Part shown: positions 28,618 through 38,007 of the stretch, in pieces
Layout: each line of letters starts with the position of its first letter
Numbering within the stretch: the stretch's first letter is position 1
Assembly: GCF_001696455.1 (NCBI RefSeq)
Contig: NZ_MAUJ01000004.1
Coordinates: 310,001 to 374,000 of the forward strand
DNA: 64,000 bases
From: Pseudoalteromonas luteoviolacea
GTDB taxonomy: Bacteria > Pseudomonadota > Gammaproteobacteria > Enterobacterales > Alteromonadaceae
Direction: 5' to 3'
Program-made: the position numbers and the translations under genes
The notes under the pieces: model-generated
What the model saw: the letters and a program-made list of their open reading frames with translations, nothing else
The model's database searches: none
What the model was told of the DNA's origin: nothing

Positions 28618-28854
28618 TCAGTACTGACCTGTTCTAATCTTTGAAAGCTCTTCTGCTTGCGCTTTGCAATTGTTATATTTTTCTACACATTCACCGCTAC
28701 ATATTTGCCGTGTCATCGTTTGTTCTGTCGAGCTTAAGTTACAGTTTTGCTCACACTGATAATTTTGTTGGGCGCACTGATTCAGCTCAGGAGAGTTATT
28801 TTGATTGCTACAGGCTGCAAGCGTGACGAATATAAACGGAAGCGCAGTTCTCAT
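28618..28854 (-). CDS. Small Cys-rich lipoprotein, unknown function
   Basis: 78 residues. The start MRTALPFIFVTLAAC is a lipoprotein signal with lipobox LAAC, so Cys15 is probably lipidated. Six more cysteines follow (near 27, 33, 37, 52, 56, 63), enough for three disulfides. No known family is recognised. It sits alone between convergent pstS and the panC cluster; a ribosome site AGGAAC is suitably placed upstream on the minus strand. Confidence 0.75.
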   Translation of the reverse strand: MRTALPFIFVTLAACSNQNNSPELNQCAQQNYQCEQNCNLSSTEQTMTRQICSGECVEKYNNCKAQAEELSKIRTGQY

Positions 28855-29000
28855 AGTAGTTCCTATTATGGCGTGATTTCAGAGAGTTTTAATAATAATT
28901 ATTTTTAATACTTTATTTAATTTAGCACACTTTATATTTACAAGCGTACCTATCGGGAAAAACTTGAATAACTTCAGTAGTATTAAGTCTTGAGTAGGCA

Positions 29001-29027
29001 TAAAAAAAGCGTCTATTCAAGACGCTT
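29001..29027 (-). terminator. Intrinsic terminator after panC
   Basis: An 8-bp stem (29007-29014 with 29020-29027), 5-nt loop, and T run on the minus strand, downstream of the panC operon. Confidence 0.85.
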
Positions 29028-29059
29028 AGTATTCTTAGTATTGGCATTCAATTAACTGA

Positions 29060-29908
29060 TTATGGAGCTACTTGAATGTTATCGATTAGCCTGACTTTGC
29101 CTAAAAAGGCTGCCGCTAAGATGACAAACTCGTCATCTTCTTTAATCGCTGGTTTCAGTGTACTGCGGTGTGCAACTGAGAAGTAATCAGGCTTAAGCCC
29201 GGCGCTTTCGAGCTGCGATTTCGCATCTTGCTCAATCTGCTTGAAGTCACGCTCTCCCGATTTTAATGCGTTTGCTGCATTGCTCAATACTGTGTACAGT
29301 ACTTTGGCAACGTCTTTCTCTTGATCAGACAGGTAGCCATTTCTAGAGCTCATAGCAAGTCCAGATACTTCCCTTTGTGTTGGTACACCAATTACTTCGA
29401 TAGGCATTGATAAGTCGTGTACCATGGTTTTGATGACTTGAAGCTGCTGATAGTCTTTTTCACCAAAGCATGCGAAGTCAGGTTGCACCAGATTAAATAG
29501 TTTAGTGACAACTGTTGCAACACCTCTGAAATGACCCGCTCTGCTCCCTCCACAGTAACCTTCGGAGACGCCTGGTACGTCAACAAAGCTCTGTGTATCT
29601 AAACCGTTCGGATAGATAGTTTCTACGCTAGGCGTAAAAACAATGTCAGTTTCAAGTTCCGCTAAGCCTTGTTTATCCTGTGCTAAAGTTCTTGGGTAGT
29701 TATCTAAATCCTCGTTTTGGCCAAATTGCATTGGGTTGACGAAAATACTTACGACCACTTTATCTGCCAGTGTTTTGGCTTTTTCAACAAGGGAAAAGTG
29801 TCCTTGATGTAGGTTACCCATTGTGGGTACGAAGGCGATGCTATGACCTTGCTGACGCCACGCTTTGATTTGGCTACGTAGAGACTTAATTTCAGTAATT
29901 GATTGCAT
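29060..29908 (-). CDS. panC: Pantothenate synthetase
   Basis: Joins pantoate and beta-alanine with ATP to make pantothenate. 282 residues. [16 protein letters not shown] carries the HxGH-type ATP site near residue 27; [31 protein letters not shown] and AMSSRNGYL are family motifs. Its ATG overlaps the panB stop by one base. The beta-alanine source in this window is PanP, since no panD follows panC. Confidence 0.97.
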   Translation of the reverse strand: MQSITEIKSLRSQIKAWRQQGHSIAFVPTMGNLHQGHFSLVEKAKTLADKVVVSIFVNPMQFGQNEDLDNYPRTLAQDKQGLAELETDIVFTPSVETIYPNGLDTQSFVDVPGVSEGYCGGSRAGHFRGVATVVTKLFNLVQPDFACFGEKDYQQLQVIKTMVHDLSMPIEVIGVPTQREVSGLAMSSRNGYLSDQEKDVAKVLYTVLSNAANALKSGERDFKQIEQDAKSQLESAGLKPDYFSVAHRSTLKPAIKEDDEFVILAAAFLGKVRLIDNIQVAP

Positions 29909-30702
29909 TAGTTAAACTCGTGTTCGCTACCTGGGAATGCGCCTGACTTCACATCGCTACAGAACTTTTTCACAGCATCTTGCATATTACCTGTTTCTGC
30001 CAAGAAGTTTTTAGAAAACTTCGGAATGTAACCTGCAGAAATGCCGACTAAGTCGTGCATTACTAATATTTGACCATCTACTTCTTTACCTGCGCCGATA
30101 CCTATCACTGGGATGTTAACTGCGGCAGTGATACGTTTTGCCAAACTTGACGGCACACATTCAATGACCAGCATCTGAGCGCCCGCAGCTTCAAGCGCTT
30201 GTGCATCCGCTATCATTTGTTGTGCCTGCTGTTCCTCACGGCCTTGGATTTTAAAACCGCCAAAAACGTGCACAGACTGTGGTGTAAGGCCTAAATGGCC
30301 GCAAACCGGGATACCTTGCTGTGTAAGAAGTTTAATTGAATCTACGAGCCAGGTGCCGCCTTCTAACTTAACCATGTTCGCGCCGTTGCGCATAAGTTCC
30401 GCTGCATTGTCACATGCTTGTGCAGGGTTGGAGTAAGTCATAAATGGCATATCAGCAATAACAAACAGCTCTTTGCTGCCAGCTCTTACACTGCGTGTGT
30501 GATAAGCAATATCTCCGATGGTTACAGCAAGGGTATCTTCACCACCTTGCAGCACCATGCCAAGAGAGTCACCCACAAGGACAACATCAACGCCGTTTTC
30601 ATGAAAAAGTTTAGCAAAACTTGCATCGTATGCAGTCAAGGCAGTGATTTTTTCACCTTGCTGTTTTTTCTTTGCGAGGGTGGATACCGAAACTTTTGCC
30701 AT
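29908..30702 (-). CDS. panB: 3-methyl-2-oxobutanoate hydroxymethyltransferase
   Basis: Makes ketopantoate from alpha-ketoisovalerate and methylene-THF. 264 residues, full length. Metal- and substrate-binding [12 protein letters not shown] is near residue 42; [15 protein letters not shown] and [17 protein letters not shown] are conserved. Starts 2 bp after folK stops and overlaps panC, so folK-panB-panC are tightly coupled. Confidence 0.97.
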   Translation of the reverse strand: MAKVSVSTLAKKKQQGEKITALTAYDASFAKLFHENGVDVVLVGDSLGMVLQGGEDTLAVTIGDIAYHTRSVRAGSKELFVIADMPFMTYSNPAQACDNAAELMRNGANMVKLEGGTWLVDSIKLLTQQGIPVCGHLGLTPQSVHVFGGFKIQGREEQQAQQMIADAQALEAAGAQMLVIECVPSSLAKRITAAVNIPVIGIGAGKEVDGQILVMHDLVGISAGYIPKFSKNFLAETGNMQDAVKKFCSDVKSGAFPGSEHEFN

Positions 30703-30704
30703 TT

Positions 30705-31208
30705 TTATGTCTCCTTATTTTGGGTCACAGGCAGCGTTGTTAAGCCATTGCGTGGAAGGTTAGCCGCGATATCGCTAAGTGCTGTGCCATTTGGCAGGCA
30801 CAGTTTTGAGTCAATCTCTAGCATTGGGAACACGACAAACTCCCTATCGCACAGGCCGTAATGGGGAATGGTTAACCTTGGAGAGTCAATTATTGCTTCA
30901 TTAAACAACAAAATGTCCAAGTCCAATGTACGAGGGCCCCACCTTTCTTCTTTTCTTACTCTACCTTGCTGCTGTTCAATCAATTGAAGTTGGTCAAGTA
31001 AAGGCTCTGGCTCTAACATGGTTGAAAATTTAGCAACCGCATTGACATAATCGGGCTGATCTTGTGGTCCCATCGGCTTCGACGCGTAGAAACTTGAGAC
31101 GGTCATGTCCTTTATGTCAGGGTGGTTGAGCAGTGCTTCAACCGCTTTATTTAACTGCGCTTGGGGCTCATATAAATTAGCCCCAAGTCCTATATAAACT
31201 GTGTTCAT
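30705..31208 (-). CDS. folK: HPPK, folate pyrophosphokinase
   Basis: Pyrophosphorylates 6-hydroxymethyl-dihydropterin for folate synthesis. 167 residues. [16 protein letters not shown] at the start and [18 protein letters not shown] (metal and pterin site) are the family signatures. Its ATG overlaps the pcnB stop by 4 bases. The pcnB-folK order matches E. coli. Confidence 0.96.
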   Translation of the reverse strand: MNTVYIGLGANLYEPQAQLNKAVEALLNHPDIKDMTVSSFYASKPMGPQDQPDYVNAVAKFSTMLEPEPLLDQLQLIEQQQGRVRKEERWGPRTLDLDILLFNEAIIDSPRLTIPHYGLCDREFVVFPMLEIDSKLCLPNGTALSDIAANLPRNGLTTLPVTQNKET

Positions 31209-32587
31209 GTATCTTGTTTTGGTTTTCTTTTTGGCTTATTACGGTGTCGGCGTTTAGGGCGATCTTTTTGGCCGAGGTTTTTAACCATGTCTTTCTGACC
31301 GGTGACATCTTGTTTCAAATACTCAGTCCACCACTCTGCCAATGTTTTTTGATCTGCCTCGCCACTTTCCACACGTAATAGTAAAAAGTCATAAGACGCT
31401 TTAAATTTAGGTTGCAAGCTTAATCGATAAGCGCGCTGTCCGCTACGTCTATCTAATCGCTGCTGAATATGCCAAATATCTCGAGCGCCCAATGTGAAGC
31501 GTTTTGGCACGGCAACTCGTTGCGCATTTTCGCTCAGAACTTGACTAATTGCTTGCATAAAGGCGTCATATTCGGCAATGCCTTGTTGTTGTAACAACGC
31601 GGCACGATTACGTAATGGGAACCATAGTAATGCGGCATAGATAAAGGCTGGTGTGACTTTTTTATTGCCATTTATTCGAGCATCCGTATTGGCAAACATC
31701 TGTTGAATAAAGCGGCGTTCGAATTCGCTATTGTCTTGCGACAAAATTTCTTCAAGGCTGGGAAATAGTTCTTTGAACAGGCCGAGCTCTCTAAGCATCA
31801 GAAAGTTTGCTTCTGCTTTGCCGCTTAAAAATAGCTTTAGAGTCTCTTCAAACAGCCTTGCAGGTGGAATGTTTCCAAGCAGTGGCGCAAGCTCTGTAAT
31901 CGGGGCAAGTGTTGCAGGTGCAATTTCCATGTCTAGCTTTGTGGCAAAACGCACAGCACGTAGCATGCGCACAGGGTCTTCTCTGTAGCGTGTTTCAGGA
32001 TCGCCAATCAGCTCGATTCTTCTCGCTTTAATTGCTTCAATACCGCCCGCAAAGTCCCGTACGCCAAAGTCATTGATTGAGTAATACAATGCGTTGATTG
32101 AAAAGTCCCGACGTTGTGCATCTTCTTCGATGGTGCCGTAGACATTGTCACGTAGTAACTGGCCTTGGTCGCTCGCTTTGCTGGTGGGATCTCCCTCTCC
32201 AGTAGACAGGTGATGCCCGCGCATAGTCGCAACCTCAATGACCTCTCGGCCAAATACAATGTGGGCAAGTCTGAAGCGACGGCCGATTAGACGGCAATTT
32301 CTAAACAGGCGCTTGACTTCTTCTGGTGTGGCATTTGTTACAACGTCAAAGTCTTTTGGCTCAATACCTAACAAAATATCCCGAATACAACCACCTACAA
32401 GATAAGCGTCATATCCGCCATCTTTGAGTCTATACAATACTTTGATTGCATTGGGGCTAAATTGTTTGCGTGAGATATTATGCTCACTACGAGGGATAAT
32501 TTGAGGCTGTGACTTGGCCTCTATGGTTCCCTTGTCTTGCTTTGACCCAACGATTTGTCGGCACAGCTTAAAAATTTTAGAAATAAT
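31205..32587 (-). CDS. pcnB: Poly(A) polymerase I, AUU start
   Basis: Adds poly(A) to RNA 3' ends, promoting decay. Nucleotidyltransferase motif LVGGCIRDILLG and DFDV catalytic carboxylates, then FRNCRLIGRRFRLAH; a basic C-terminal tail (KRRHRNKPKRKPK). No good ATG/GTG/TTG exists at the homologous start: the ATG at 32653 adds 22 unlike residues. An ATT at 32587 sits 7 bases after AGGAG, and from it the N-terminus aligns without gaps with E. coli PcnB, which is known to start at AUU. Result 460 residues. Overlaps folK by 4 bases. Confidence 0.93.
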   Translation of the reverse strand: MISKIFKLCRQIVGSKQDKGTIEAKSQPQIIPRSEHNISRKQFSPNAIKVLYRLKDGGYDAYLVGGCIRDILLGIEPKDFDVVTNATPEEVKRLFRNCRLIGRRFRLAHIVFGREVIEVATMRGHHLSTGEGDPTSKASDQGQLLRDNVYGTIEEDAQRRDFSINALYYSINDFGVRDFAGGIEAIKARRIELIGDPETRYREDPVRMLRAVRFATKLDMEIAPATLAPITELAPLLGNIPPARLFEETLKLFLSGKAEANFLMLRELGLFKELFPSLEEILSQDNSEFERRFIQQMFANTDARINGNKKVTPAFIYAALLWFPLRNRAALLQQQGIAEYDAFMQAISQVLSENAQRVAVPKRFTLGARDIWHIQQRLDRRSGQRAYRLSLQPKFKASYDFLLLRVESGEADQKTLAEWWTEYLKQDVTGQKDMVKNLGQKDRPKRRHRNKPKRKPKQDT

Positions 32588-32599
32588 AACCACTCTCCT
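32585..32599 (-). promoter_or_regulatory. pcnB ribosome site and AUU initiation codon
   Basis: AGGAG at 32599-32595, a 7-nt spacer, then ATT at 32587-32585. A GTG at 32593-32591 lies only one base from AGGAG, too near to be the main start. Confidence 0.7.
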
Positions 32600-32890
32600 A
32601 ACTACTCTGAGTCCCCACCCGTAGCACCATTTATTGTAACTATTGAACGCCATACATCGCTTTATTTTTGTAAAGTGTAGGCTAATTCATAAGGCTCGCT
32701 ATGATATACGCAAATGCGGCTAAATTGAAGTTTCCCATGTGAATTAGCGATTAAAATTTCATCCAAGTCGTGCATAAGGTAGTTCAAAAAATAGTGGCGG
32801 GGTTTGTTTTTAAGAAAGCAATGATCTTTGAGCGTATTTTACGTATCAATGAATAAAGTGTGTTTGTCGTTGAGGTGGGTTTAGATCTAG
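32588..32890. other. gluQ-pcnB intergenic region
   Basis: About 300 bp without a supported gene once the AUU start of pcnB is accepted. It probably carries the pcnB operon promoter. No terminator-like hairpin for gluQ was recognised. Confidence 0.5.
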
Positions 32891-33856
32891 CTAGAGTGGG
32901 GTAAATTCATAGCGTTCAGTGCTTTTCTGAACCACCTGAATTTCTTTGTTATTTGGAAGTCGAGTCACGTCATAGTGTGAAATAGCCCATTTGAGTAATG
33001 TTTCCACGTCATCAAAATGCGCTTGTGGCAAGGTAAAGCCCAAAAACTCGAGTGCTGCAACCAGTGCAGGAAGTGGTTTGCTATTGTCGATTGCTGGAGC
33101 GTGGTTCTGCTTGGAGAGCTTGAAGCCAGGCGTTGCGACCGCCAAGGGAACATGTGTGAAGTGAGGGGCTGTATAGTTGAGCTGTTTAAACAAGCTCAGT
33201 TGTCTTGCTGTGGGCTCCAATAAATCAGCACCACGGACAATATGTGTGATCTCTTGCTGGTGATCATCGACAACCACAACTAGCTGGTAGGCAAAAAGCC
33301 CATCTCTGCGTTTGACAATGTAATCTTCACGCGCGATATCATTGGGAATATGCACTTGGCCTTGTAAGCCATCATGAAATTCAAAAATCGGAAAGCGCTG
33401 TTTTAGCCGTAGGGCGTTGCCATCAAAAAGGTGATTTTTAGCTCTACAATGGTTGTCGTAATACCCTCCACGTGCCTTTATTTGCTTTCTTGTACAGATA
33501 CAAGCGTATACATTTTGCTCTTTTACGAGAGAGTCAAGTACATCTTGATAAAGGTCGTGTCTTTGGCTTTGATAAACTACCTGACCATCCCAATGTAAGC
33601 CATACGCATCTAAAGTTGTAAGAATGGCATCAGCGGCCCCGGGGACGACTCTAGGAGTGTCAATGTCTTCCATCCTAACTAACCACTGTCCATGGTTTGC
33701 CTTAGCATCCAAATAACTTGCCAATGCAGCGACTAAAGAACCAAAATGAAGTGGTCCTGACGGTGAAGGGGCAAAACGGCCGCGGTAAGGGGGAGATGAA
33801 GAGCCCAGAGCATGCAATTGTTGCTGCTCTGGGTGTCGAACTTGCGATGTGTGCAT
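32891..33856 (-). CDS. gluQ: Glutamyl-Q tRNA(Asp) synthetase
   Basis: Attaches glutamate to queuosine of tRNA-Asp. 321 residues, a GluRS catalytic core without the anticodon domain. RFAPSPSGPLHFGSL holds the HIGH-like motif near residue 30. Zinc-binding cysteines are in YACICTR and the Cys of DNHCR; a KMSKS-like FKLSKQN is near 245. Follows dksA after 43 bp, as in E. coli. The N-terminal 25 residues are less conserved, so the start could be later. Confidence 0.94.
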   Translation of the reverse strand: MHTSQVRHPEQQQLHALGSSSPPYRGRFAPSPSGPLHFGSLVAALASYLDAKANHGQWLVRMEDIDTPRVVPGAADAILTTLDAYGLHWDGQVVYQSQRHDLYQDVLDSLVKEQNVYACICTRKQIKARGGYYDNHCRAKNHLFDGNALRLKQRFPIFEFHDGLQGQVHIPNDIAREDYIVKRRDGLFAYQLVVVVDDHQQEITHIVRGADLLEPTARQLSLFKQLNYTAPHFTHVPLAVATPGFKLSKQNHAPAIDNSKPLPALVAALEFLGFTLPQAHFDDVETLLKWAISHYDVTRLPNNKEIQVVQKSTERYEFTPL

Positions 33857-33899
33857 TGTCGGTAAAGTTTAACCTTCGCTAATTTATTCTAGCGTCAGA

Positions 33900-34343
33900 T
33901 TAACCTCGACCTTGCTGCTTTTCTTTGATCTCTGCAAGTGTTTTACAGTCAACACACAGGTCAGCCGTCGGTCGCGCTTCTAAGCGGCGAATACCAATCT
34001 CGATACCGCAAGAATTACAGAACCCGAAATCGTCCTCTTCAATCAGCTGCAGTGTTTTTTCTATTTTCTTGATTAGCTTACGTTCGCGGTCACGAGTACG
34101 AAGTTCAAGAGAGAATTCTTCTTCTTGTGCTGCACGGTCTACAGGATCAGGGAAATTTGCCGCTTCATCTTGCATGTGGTTCATGGTGCGATCAACTTCG
34201 TTACGAAGATCATTACGCCACGCTTCTAATATTTTTTTGAAATGAGCTAGCTGTGCCTCGCTCATGTATTCTTCGCCCGGCTTTTCTTGGTAAGGTTCTA
34301 AACCGGCCTGAGCCAATAACCCTAGTTTTTTCTGGTCTGGCAT
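33900..34343 (-). CDS. dksA: RNA polymerase-binding factor DksA
   Basis: Works with ppGpp at the polymerase secondary channel to control rRNA and amino acid promoters. 147 residues. The coiled-coil tip region has [11 protein letters not shown], and the zinc finger has CNSCG and CVDCK near 112-135. Normal length. Promoter probably in the 164-bp gap to sfsA. Confidence 0.97.
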   Translation of the reverse strand: MPDQKKLGLLAQAGLEPYQEKPGEEYMSEAQLAHFKKILEAWRNDLRNEVDRTMNHMQDEAANFPDPVDRAAQEEEFSLELRTRDRERKLIKKIEKTLQLIEEDDFGFCNSCGIEIGIRRLEARPTADLCVDCKTLAEIKEKQQGRG

Positions 34344-34507
34344 AGCATTCTCCTAAATCCTTAATAAACAACCCCAGCTAACGCCGGCGGCTATAAATAG
34401 CAAAATCTTCACCCCTTAGCAAACACTTTTTACTCATTAACTGTTCTAAGACAAGCCGTTGGCATGAAGTTTTTAACGGCAGTGATATAAGGGTGAACTT
34501 ATTTTTT

Positions 34508-35218
34508 TCAAGTGTCTAAAACAGATAGTTGTTTAATTACTTTTACCTCTTGAGGTGTAACTTGCGCTTTATATGCATATATTTCAACCCCTTGCTGTCG
34601 TGCTTCCGTAAATAATTGGGCATATTTTTTATCTATATGCTTTGCGGCTTTTACATTCTCAATGCCGTTATGCATGACAATAAAAAGCAACACTGCACGT
34701 TGACCGCTTTTTGCAATGTGCATAAGTTCTCTCAAATGCTTTTGTCCCCTAAGTGTTTCTGCATCGGGGAAAAAGCCTTGGCCTTGTGTTTCTAATAAAG
34801 TCACTGATTTTACTTCTACGTAACAATCAGCTTGACCTTCAGAGCTCAACAAAATATCAATTCGACTATTTTCATGGCCGTATTTAACTTCACTTGCAAC
34901 GTTTTGATATGCCGATAACTCGGGTATCAAGTTTTGTTCAATGGCTTCTATGGCAACCTTGTTTGCCATGCCAGTATTGACGCAAATTAGTTGGCCTTGC
35001 GCATTCTCAGTCACTTCCAAAGAGTGCGGGTATTTTCGCTTTGCATTGGAGCTGGTAGAGTAATAGGCCTTAAACCCAGAGTCTGCGCACCCTGTCATTT
35101 TTCCCGTATTCGCACAGTGCACGGTAAACTCGTCTCCATTATCTTTACGTAAATCAACTAAAAATCGTTTATAACGTTTTAACAAGGTTGCGCTTTTCAG
35201 CTCAGATGAAAATTTCAT
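34508..35218 (-). CDS. sfsA: SfsA family nuclease-like protein
   Basis: 236 residues, the usual SfsA length. VHCANTGKMTGC and SRIDILLSS plus CYVEVKSVTL, which forms a PD-(D/E)XK-like site, and FPDAETLRGQKHL are family motifs. First named in E. coli for stimulating sugar fermentation; a DNA-binding or nuclease role is proposed from its fold. Heads the sfsA-dksA-gluQ order; divergent from pepB across about 80 bp. Confidence 0.95.
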   Translation of the reverse strand: MKFSSELKSATLLKRYKRFLVDLRKDNGDEFTVHCANTGKMTGCADSGFKAYYSTSSNAKRKYPHSLEVTENAQGQLICVNTGMANKVAIEAIEQNLIPELSAYQNVASEVKYGHENSRIDILLSSEGQADCYVEVKSVTLLETQGQGFFPDAETLRGQKHLRELMHIAKSGQRAVLLFIVMHNGIENVKAAKHIDKKYAQLFTEARQQGVEIYAYKAQVTPQEVKVIKQLSVLDT

Positions 35219-35300
35219 AGTTTAATCGCATTCGTTTTGGGGCTGCTGTGATGGTGGTGTACACTGACCATAATCTACAAGCGTAAGAGTGAAAACCTAT

Positions 35301-36596
35301 ATGTCTGAAAAATTTATTGTTCGCCTAAGTGAACAAGCTCCTGCTGCACATTGGGGCAGCAATGCATCGCTTTCATTTGATGAGCAAGGTGCAACAATTC
35401 ATTTAGCCGAACAAGAAACCTTAAAGCATATTCAAAAAGCGGCTCGTAGCCTAGCACAGCAAGGTATCCCTGCGGTAGAGCTAAGTGGCGAAGCATGGTG
35501 TACAGAGTCCCAGTGGGCATTTTATCAAGGCTTCGTTAGTCCAAAGCAGCTTGACCCTGTTACTTTCGTTGATAACGCACAATCAGATCTTAAAGAGCTA
35601 GTCGCTTTGCAGCGTGCTGCAACTTGGACTCGTCAGATGATCAACGGCACAGCAGAAGACATCTATCCTGAAAGTTTAGCAGGAAAAGCAGCTGAATTTA
35701 TCCAATCTTTAGCGCCTGAGCATGTTAGCTACCAAATTATTAAAGGTGATGCGCTGCTAGAACATCAGTGGATTGGTATTCATGAGGTGGGCAGGGGTAG
35801 TGAAAGGCCACCTGTGTTATTAGAGCTAGACTTCAACCCAACTGGCGATGAAGACGCGCCGGTGAGTGCCGCGCTAGTAGGCAAAGGTATTACTTTTGAT
35901 TCAGGCGGGTACTCAATCAAGCCAAGCGAAGGCATGTTGTCAATGAAGTGTGATATGGGTGGTGCAGCTACGGTAACTGCTGGCCTGTCTTTGGCGATTC
36001 AACGCGGTATTGATAAGCGTATCAAGTTATTCTTATGTTGTGCCGAAAATTTGATTTCTGGTCATGCATACAAGTTAGGCGACATTCTAACGTATAAAAA
36101 CGGCACGACTGTTGAAATCGTGAATACAGATGCAGAAGGTCGCCTAGTACTGGCTGATGGCCTAATGGCTGCGGGAGAGACTGGTGCGCCGCTTATTATT
36201 GATGCAGCTACGCTGACGGGTGCGGCATTGGTTGCTGTTGGTCAAGAATACAATGCACTGTTTGGTTTAGACAAAGAGCTTGTAAGTGAAGTACAGCATT
36301 TTGCGAGTGAAGAGTTTGAAGCTGCGTGGCCACTTCCTCTAGAAAAATGGCACCAAAATAATTGCCCTTCTCCGTATGCGGACACCGCGAATAGCCGTGC
36401 TCAAAAAGGTGGTGGATTCGGTGGTGCTTCTAATGCAGCAGGATTCTTATCACGCTTTGTGCCGAATGATGGCCAAGGCTGGGTTCACATTGACCTTGCC
36501 GCATCATTCCAAAATAGCGCTGGTGCTCAGTGGGCATCGGGTGCTACCACGCTAGGTATGCGAACGGTTGCGCGTACATTAATGGCGAAAGCATAA
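35301..36596 (+). CDS. pepB: Aminopeptidase B (M17)
   Basis: Two-metal leucyl aminopeptidase family enzyme acting on small peptides. 431 residues from ATG 35301, which aligns with the E. coli PepB start; GTG 35289 adds four residues. Metal and catalytic motifs: VGKGITFDSGGYSIKP (Lys, Asp), MKCDMGGAA (Asp) and NTDAEGRLVLADGL (Asp, Glu, Arg). The pattern GRGSERPPVLLELDFNPTG favours PepB over PepA. Ended by a terminator. Confidence 0.94.
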   Translation: MSEKFIVRLSEQAPAAHWGSNASLSFDEQGATIHLAEQETLKHIQKAARSLAQQGIPAVELSGEAWCTESQWAFYQGFVSPKQLDPVTFVDNAQSDLKELVALQRAATWTRQMINGTAEDIYPESLAGKAAEFIQSLAPEHVSYQIIKGDALLEHQWIGIHEVGRGSERPPVLLELDFNPTGDEDAPVSAALVGKGITFDSGGYSIKPSEGMLSMKCDMGGAATVTAGLSLAIQRGIDKRIKLFLCCAENLISGHAYKLGDILTYKNGTTVEIVNTDAEGRLVLADGLMAAGETGAPLIIDAATLTGAALVAVGQEYNALFGLDKELVSEVQHFASEEFEAAWPLPLEKWHQNNCPSPYADTANSRAQKGGGFGGASNAAGFLSRFVPNDGQGWVHIDLAASFQNSAGAQWASGATTLGMRTVARTLMAKA

Positions 36597-36615
36597 CCAA
36601 AGATACAAAGTGTAG

Positions 36616-36640
36616 AAGCCTCTCATTTGAGGCTTTTTTA
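36616..36640 (+). terminator. Intrinsic terminator after pepB
   Basis: A 7-bp stem (36616-36622 with 36629-36635), 6-nt loop, T run. Confidence 0.85.
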
Positions 36641-36649
36641 CCATAGTCG

Positions 36650-37069
36650 CTAAGACAGTAATGCGGCTGCCAAACGAACAAAATCAGAAGACGTGAGTAT
36701 ACCCAACAGTTTACCGTTGCTATCCACGACAGGCATACAGCCGTGGCGATTCTCGACAAAAAATTTAACGACTTCATGTAAGCTTTGGTCGGGCGTAACG
36801 CTGGCAAAATCTTGTGTCATTACATCAATGACTTTCTCTTGTTTTTCTTTTCTTTCTAACGCTAATGTTCCATACGTAGCGAGTATGTTCATGACTTTGG
36901 CAATCATGATTTTTTGAGTCAGCATACCAATTAATTTGCCATCATCATCAATCACAGGGATATGGCGTATATTTTTTTCACGCATCAAATTGTGTGCATC
37001 GTGTAGCGTGTGTGACCCTTTTACCGCAAGTGGATCTGCGGTCATCAGTTGCTCAACTGTGTGCAGCAT
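36650..37069 (-). CDS. Two-CBS-domain protein
   Basis: 139 residues consisting only of a CBS pair: domain 1 with MTADPLAVKGSHTLHDA and IRHIPVIDDDGKLIGMLTQ, domain 2 with MTQDFASVTPDQSLHEV and GCMPVVDSNGKLLGILTSSD. Such stand-alone pairs bind adenine nucleotides and may regulate partners. No partner is next to it; the neighbours are pepB (convergent) and yibQ. Confidence 0.88.
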   Translation of the reverse strand: MLHTVEQLMTADPLAVKGSHTLHDAHNLMREKNIRHIPVIDDDGKLIGMLTQKIMIAKVMNILATYGTLALERKEKQEKVIDVMTQDFASVTPDQSLHEVVKFFVENRHGCMPVVDSNGKLLGILTSSDFVRLAAALLS

Positions 37070-37166
37070 GGTGTATTCCCGTTAATTTAATCTCCTTTAG
37101 GTATAACTGAAAGTACGGGAGTTTGCCTGTGTCTAGATCAATAAAGTAAATAGAATCAGGTGGAAA

Positions 37167-37940
37167 TTATTGTTTTTCACTTTTGGCTGATTGCAATGCA
37201 ATGAGCTGTATGTGTTTGTTTTCTACAAGTGTAGAGAGGGGGACTAGTTCAAACCCTTCAGCAGTTAAATCTTGCAAGGCTTGTAGCAAAAATTGCTGTG
37301 TCTCGGGGTAAGGGTGGGCAATACCAATCGCATAACCTTGCGTTTGTGCGATCGTTTTAAGTTCTTGCAGTTGAGATTGCAAGTTATCAATGCTCAGTTC
37401 GTTATCTAAAAAGACATGTCTTGCGATATTATCTACACCATACAAGTTGGCGACCTTTTGTGCCTGACTATACGGTGTTGTTCGACTGTCTAAAAAGTAC
37501 AGCGAGCGCTTTTTCAGTACTTCCATTGTCCATTTCATTGGTTCATCGTACTGGGTGAGTGCGGATCCCATGTGGTTGTTCACGCCTTTGACATGAGGCA
37601 AACTGGCCAGAGCGTGCCCCAAAGTTCGTTGCAGTTGCCATTTGGGCATATCAAGTGTTAACCCGCCAGGCCCTAAAGCTTTGTCATTCTGGGCTTGCAT
37701 AGGGATATGTAAAATAATTTCTTTATTTTGCTTGGCTGCGTGATAAGCAAAGTGTTGCGAAAACGGAGTGTGTGGTAAAACGGCGTAGGTGAGATTTCCC
37801 GGTAGTGACAAAAACGCGAGATCGCGCTGGTGGTTGCCAATATCATCAATGACAATCGCAATTTGTTTTGCATAACAGGCAAATGGCATCAGACACAACA
37901 ATGCTATTGATATAATTGTATTGCGCACAAGGTGAATCAC
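37167..37940 (-). CDS. yibQ: Divergent polysaccharide deacetylase, YibQ family
   Basis: 257 residues from a GTG at 37940. N-terminal signal peptide ending CYA near residue 24, then IAIVIDDIGNH and VNNHMGSALTQY, which mark the family 2 polysaccharide deacetylase fold. Periplasmic; probably linked to cell wall maintenance by its place beside envC and ctpA. No good ribosome site precedes the GTG; instead there is an AT-rich 7-bp tandem repeat. Last gene of gpmI-envC-ctpA-yibQ, although a hairpin separates it from ctpA. Confidence 0.9.
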   Translation of the reverse strand: MIHLVRNTIISIALLCLMPFACYAKQIAIVIDDIGNHQRDLAFLSLPGNLTYAVLPHTPFSQHFAYHAAKQNKEIILHIPMQAQNDKALGPGGLTLDMPKWQLQRTLGHALASLPHVKGVNNHMGSALTQYDEPMKWTMEVLKKRSLYFLDSRTTPYSQAQKVANLYGVDNIARHVFLDNELSIDNLQSQLQELKTIAQTQGYAIGIAHPYPETQQFLLQALQDLTAEGFELVPLSTLVENKHIQLIALQSAKSEKQ

Positions 37941-37952
37941 ATTTATTTAATT

Positions 37953-37980
37953 ATTTTATATTTTATATTTTATATTTTAT
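37953..37980. repeat. Four tandem ATTTTAT heptamers before yibQ
   Basis: Four perfect copies of ATTTTAT directly upstream of the yibQ GTG. Read on the minus strand they form overlapping TATAAAAT-like -10 elements. A length change would alter promoter or leader spacing. Confidence 0.75.
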
Positions 37981-38007
37981 TTATAGCGAGTTATCAGCAT
38001 CAAAGTT

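Noticed and set aside
30418..30861. 147-codon ORF opposite panB/folK
   Set aside because: Lies across two conserved genes on the other strand; no homology features.
32591..32593. GTG as the pcnB start
   Set aside because: Only one base from AGGAG, too near for normal initiation; ATT at 32587 is spaced correctly and aligns with E. coli PcnB.
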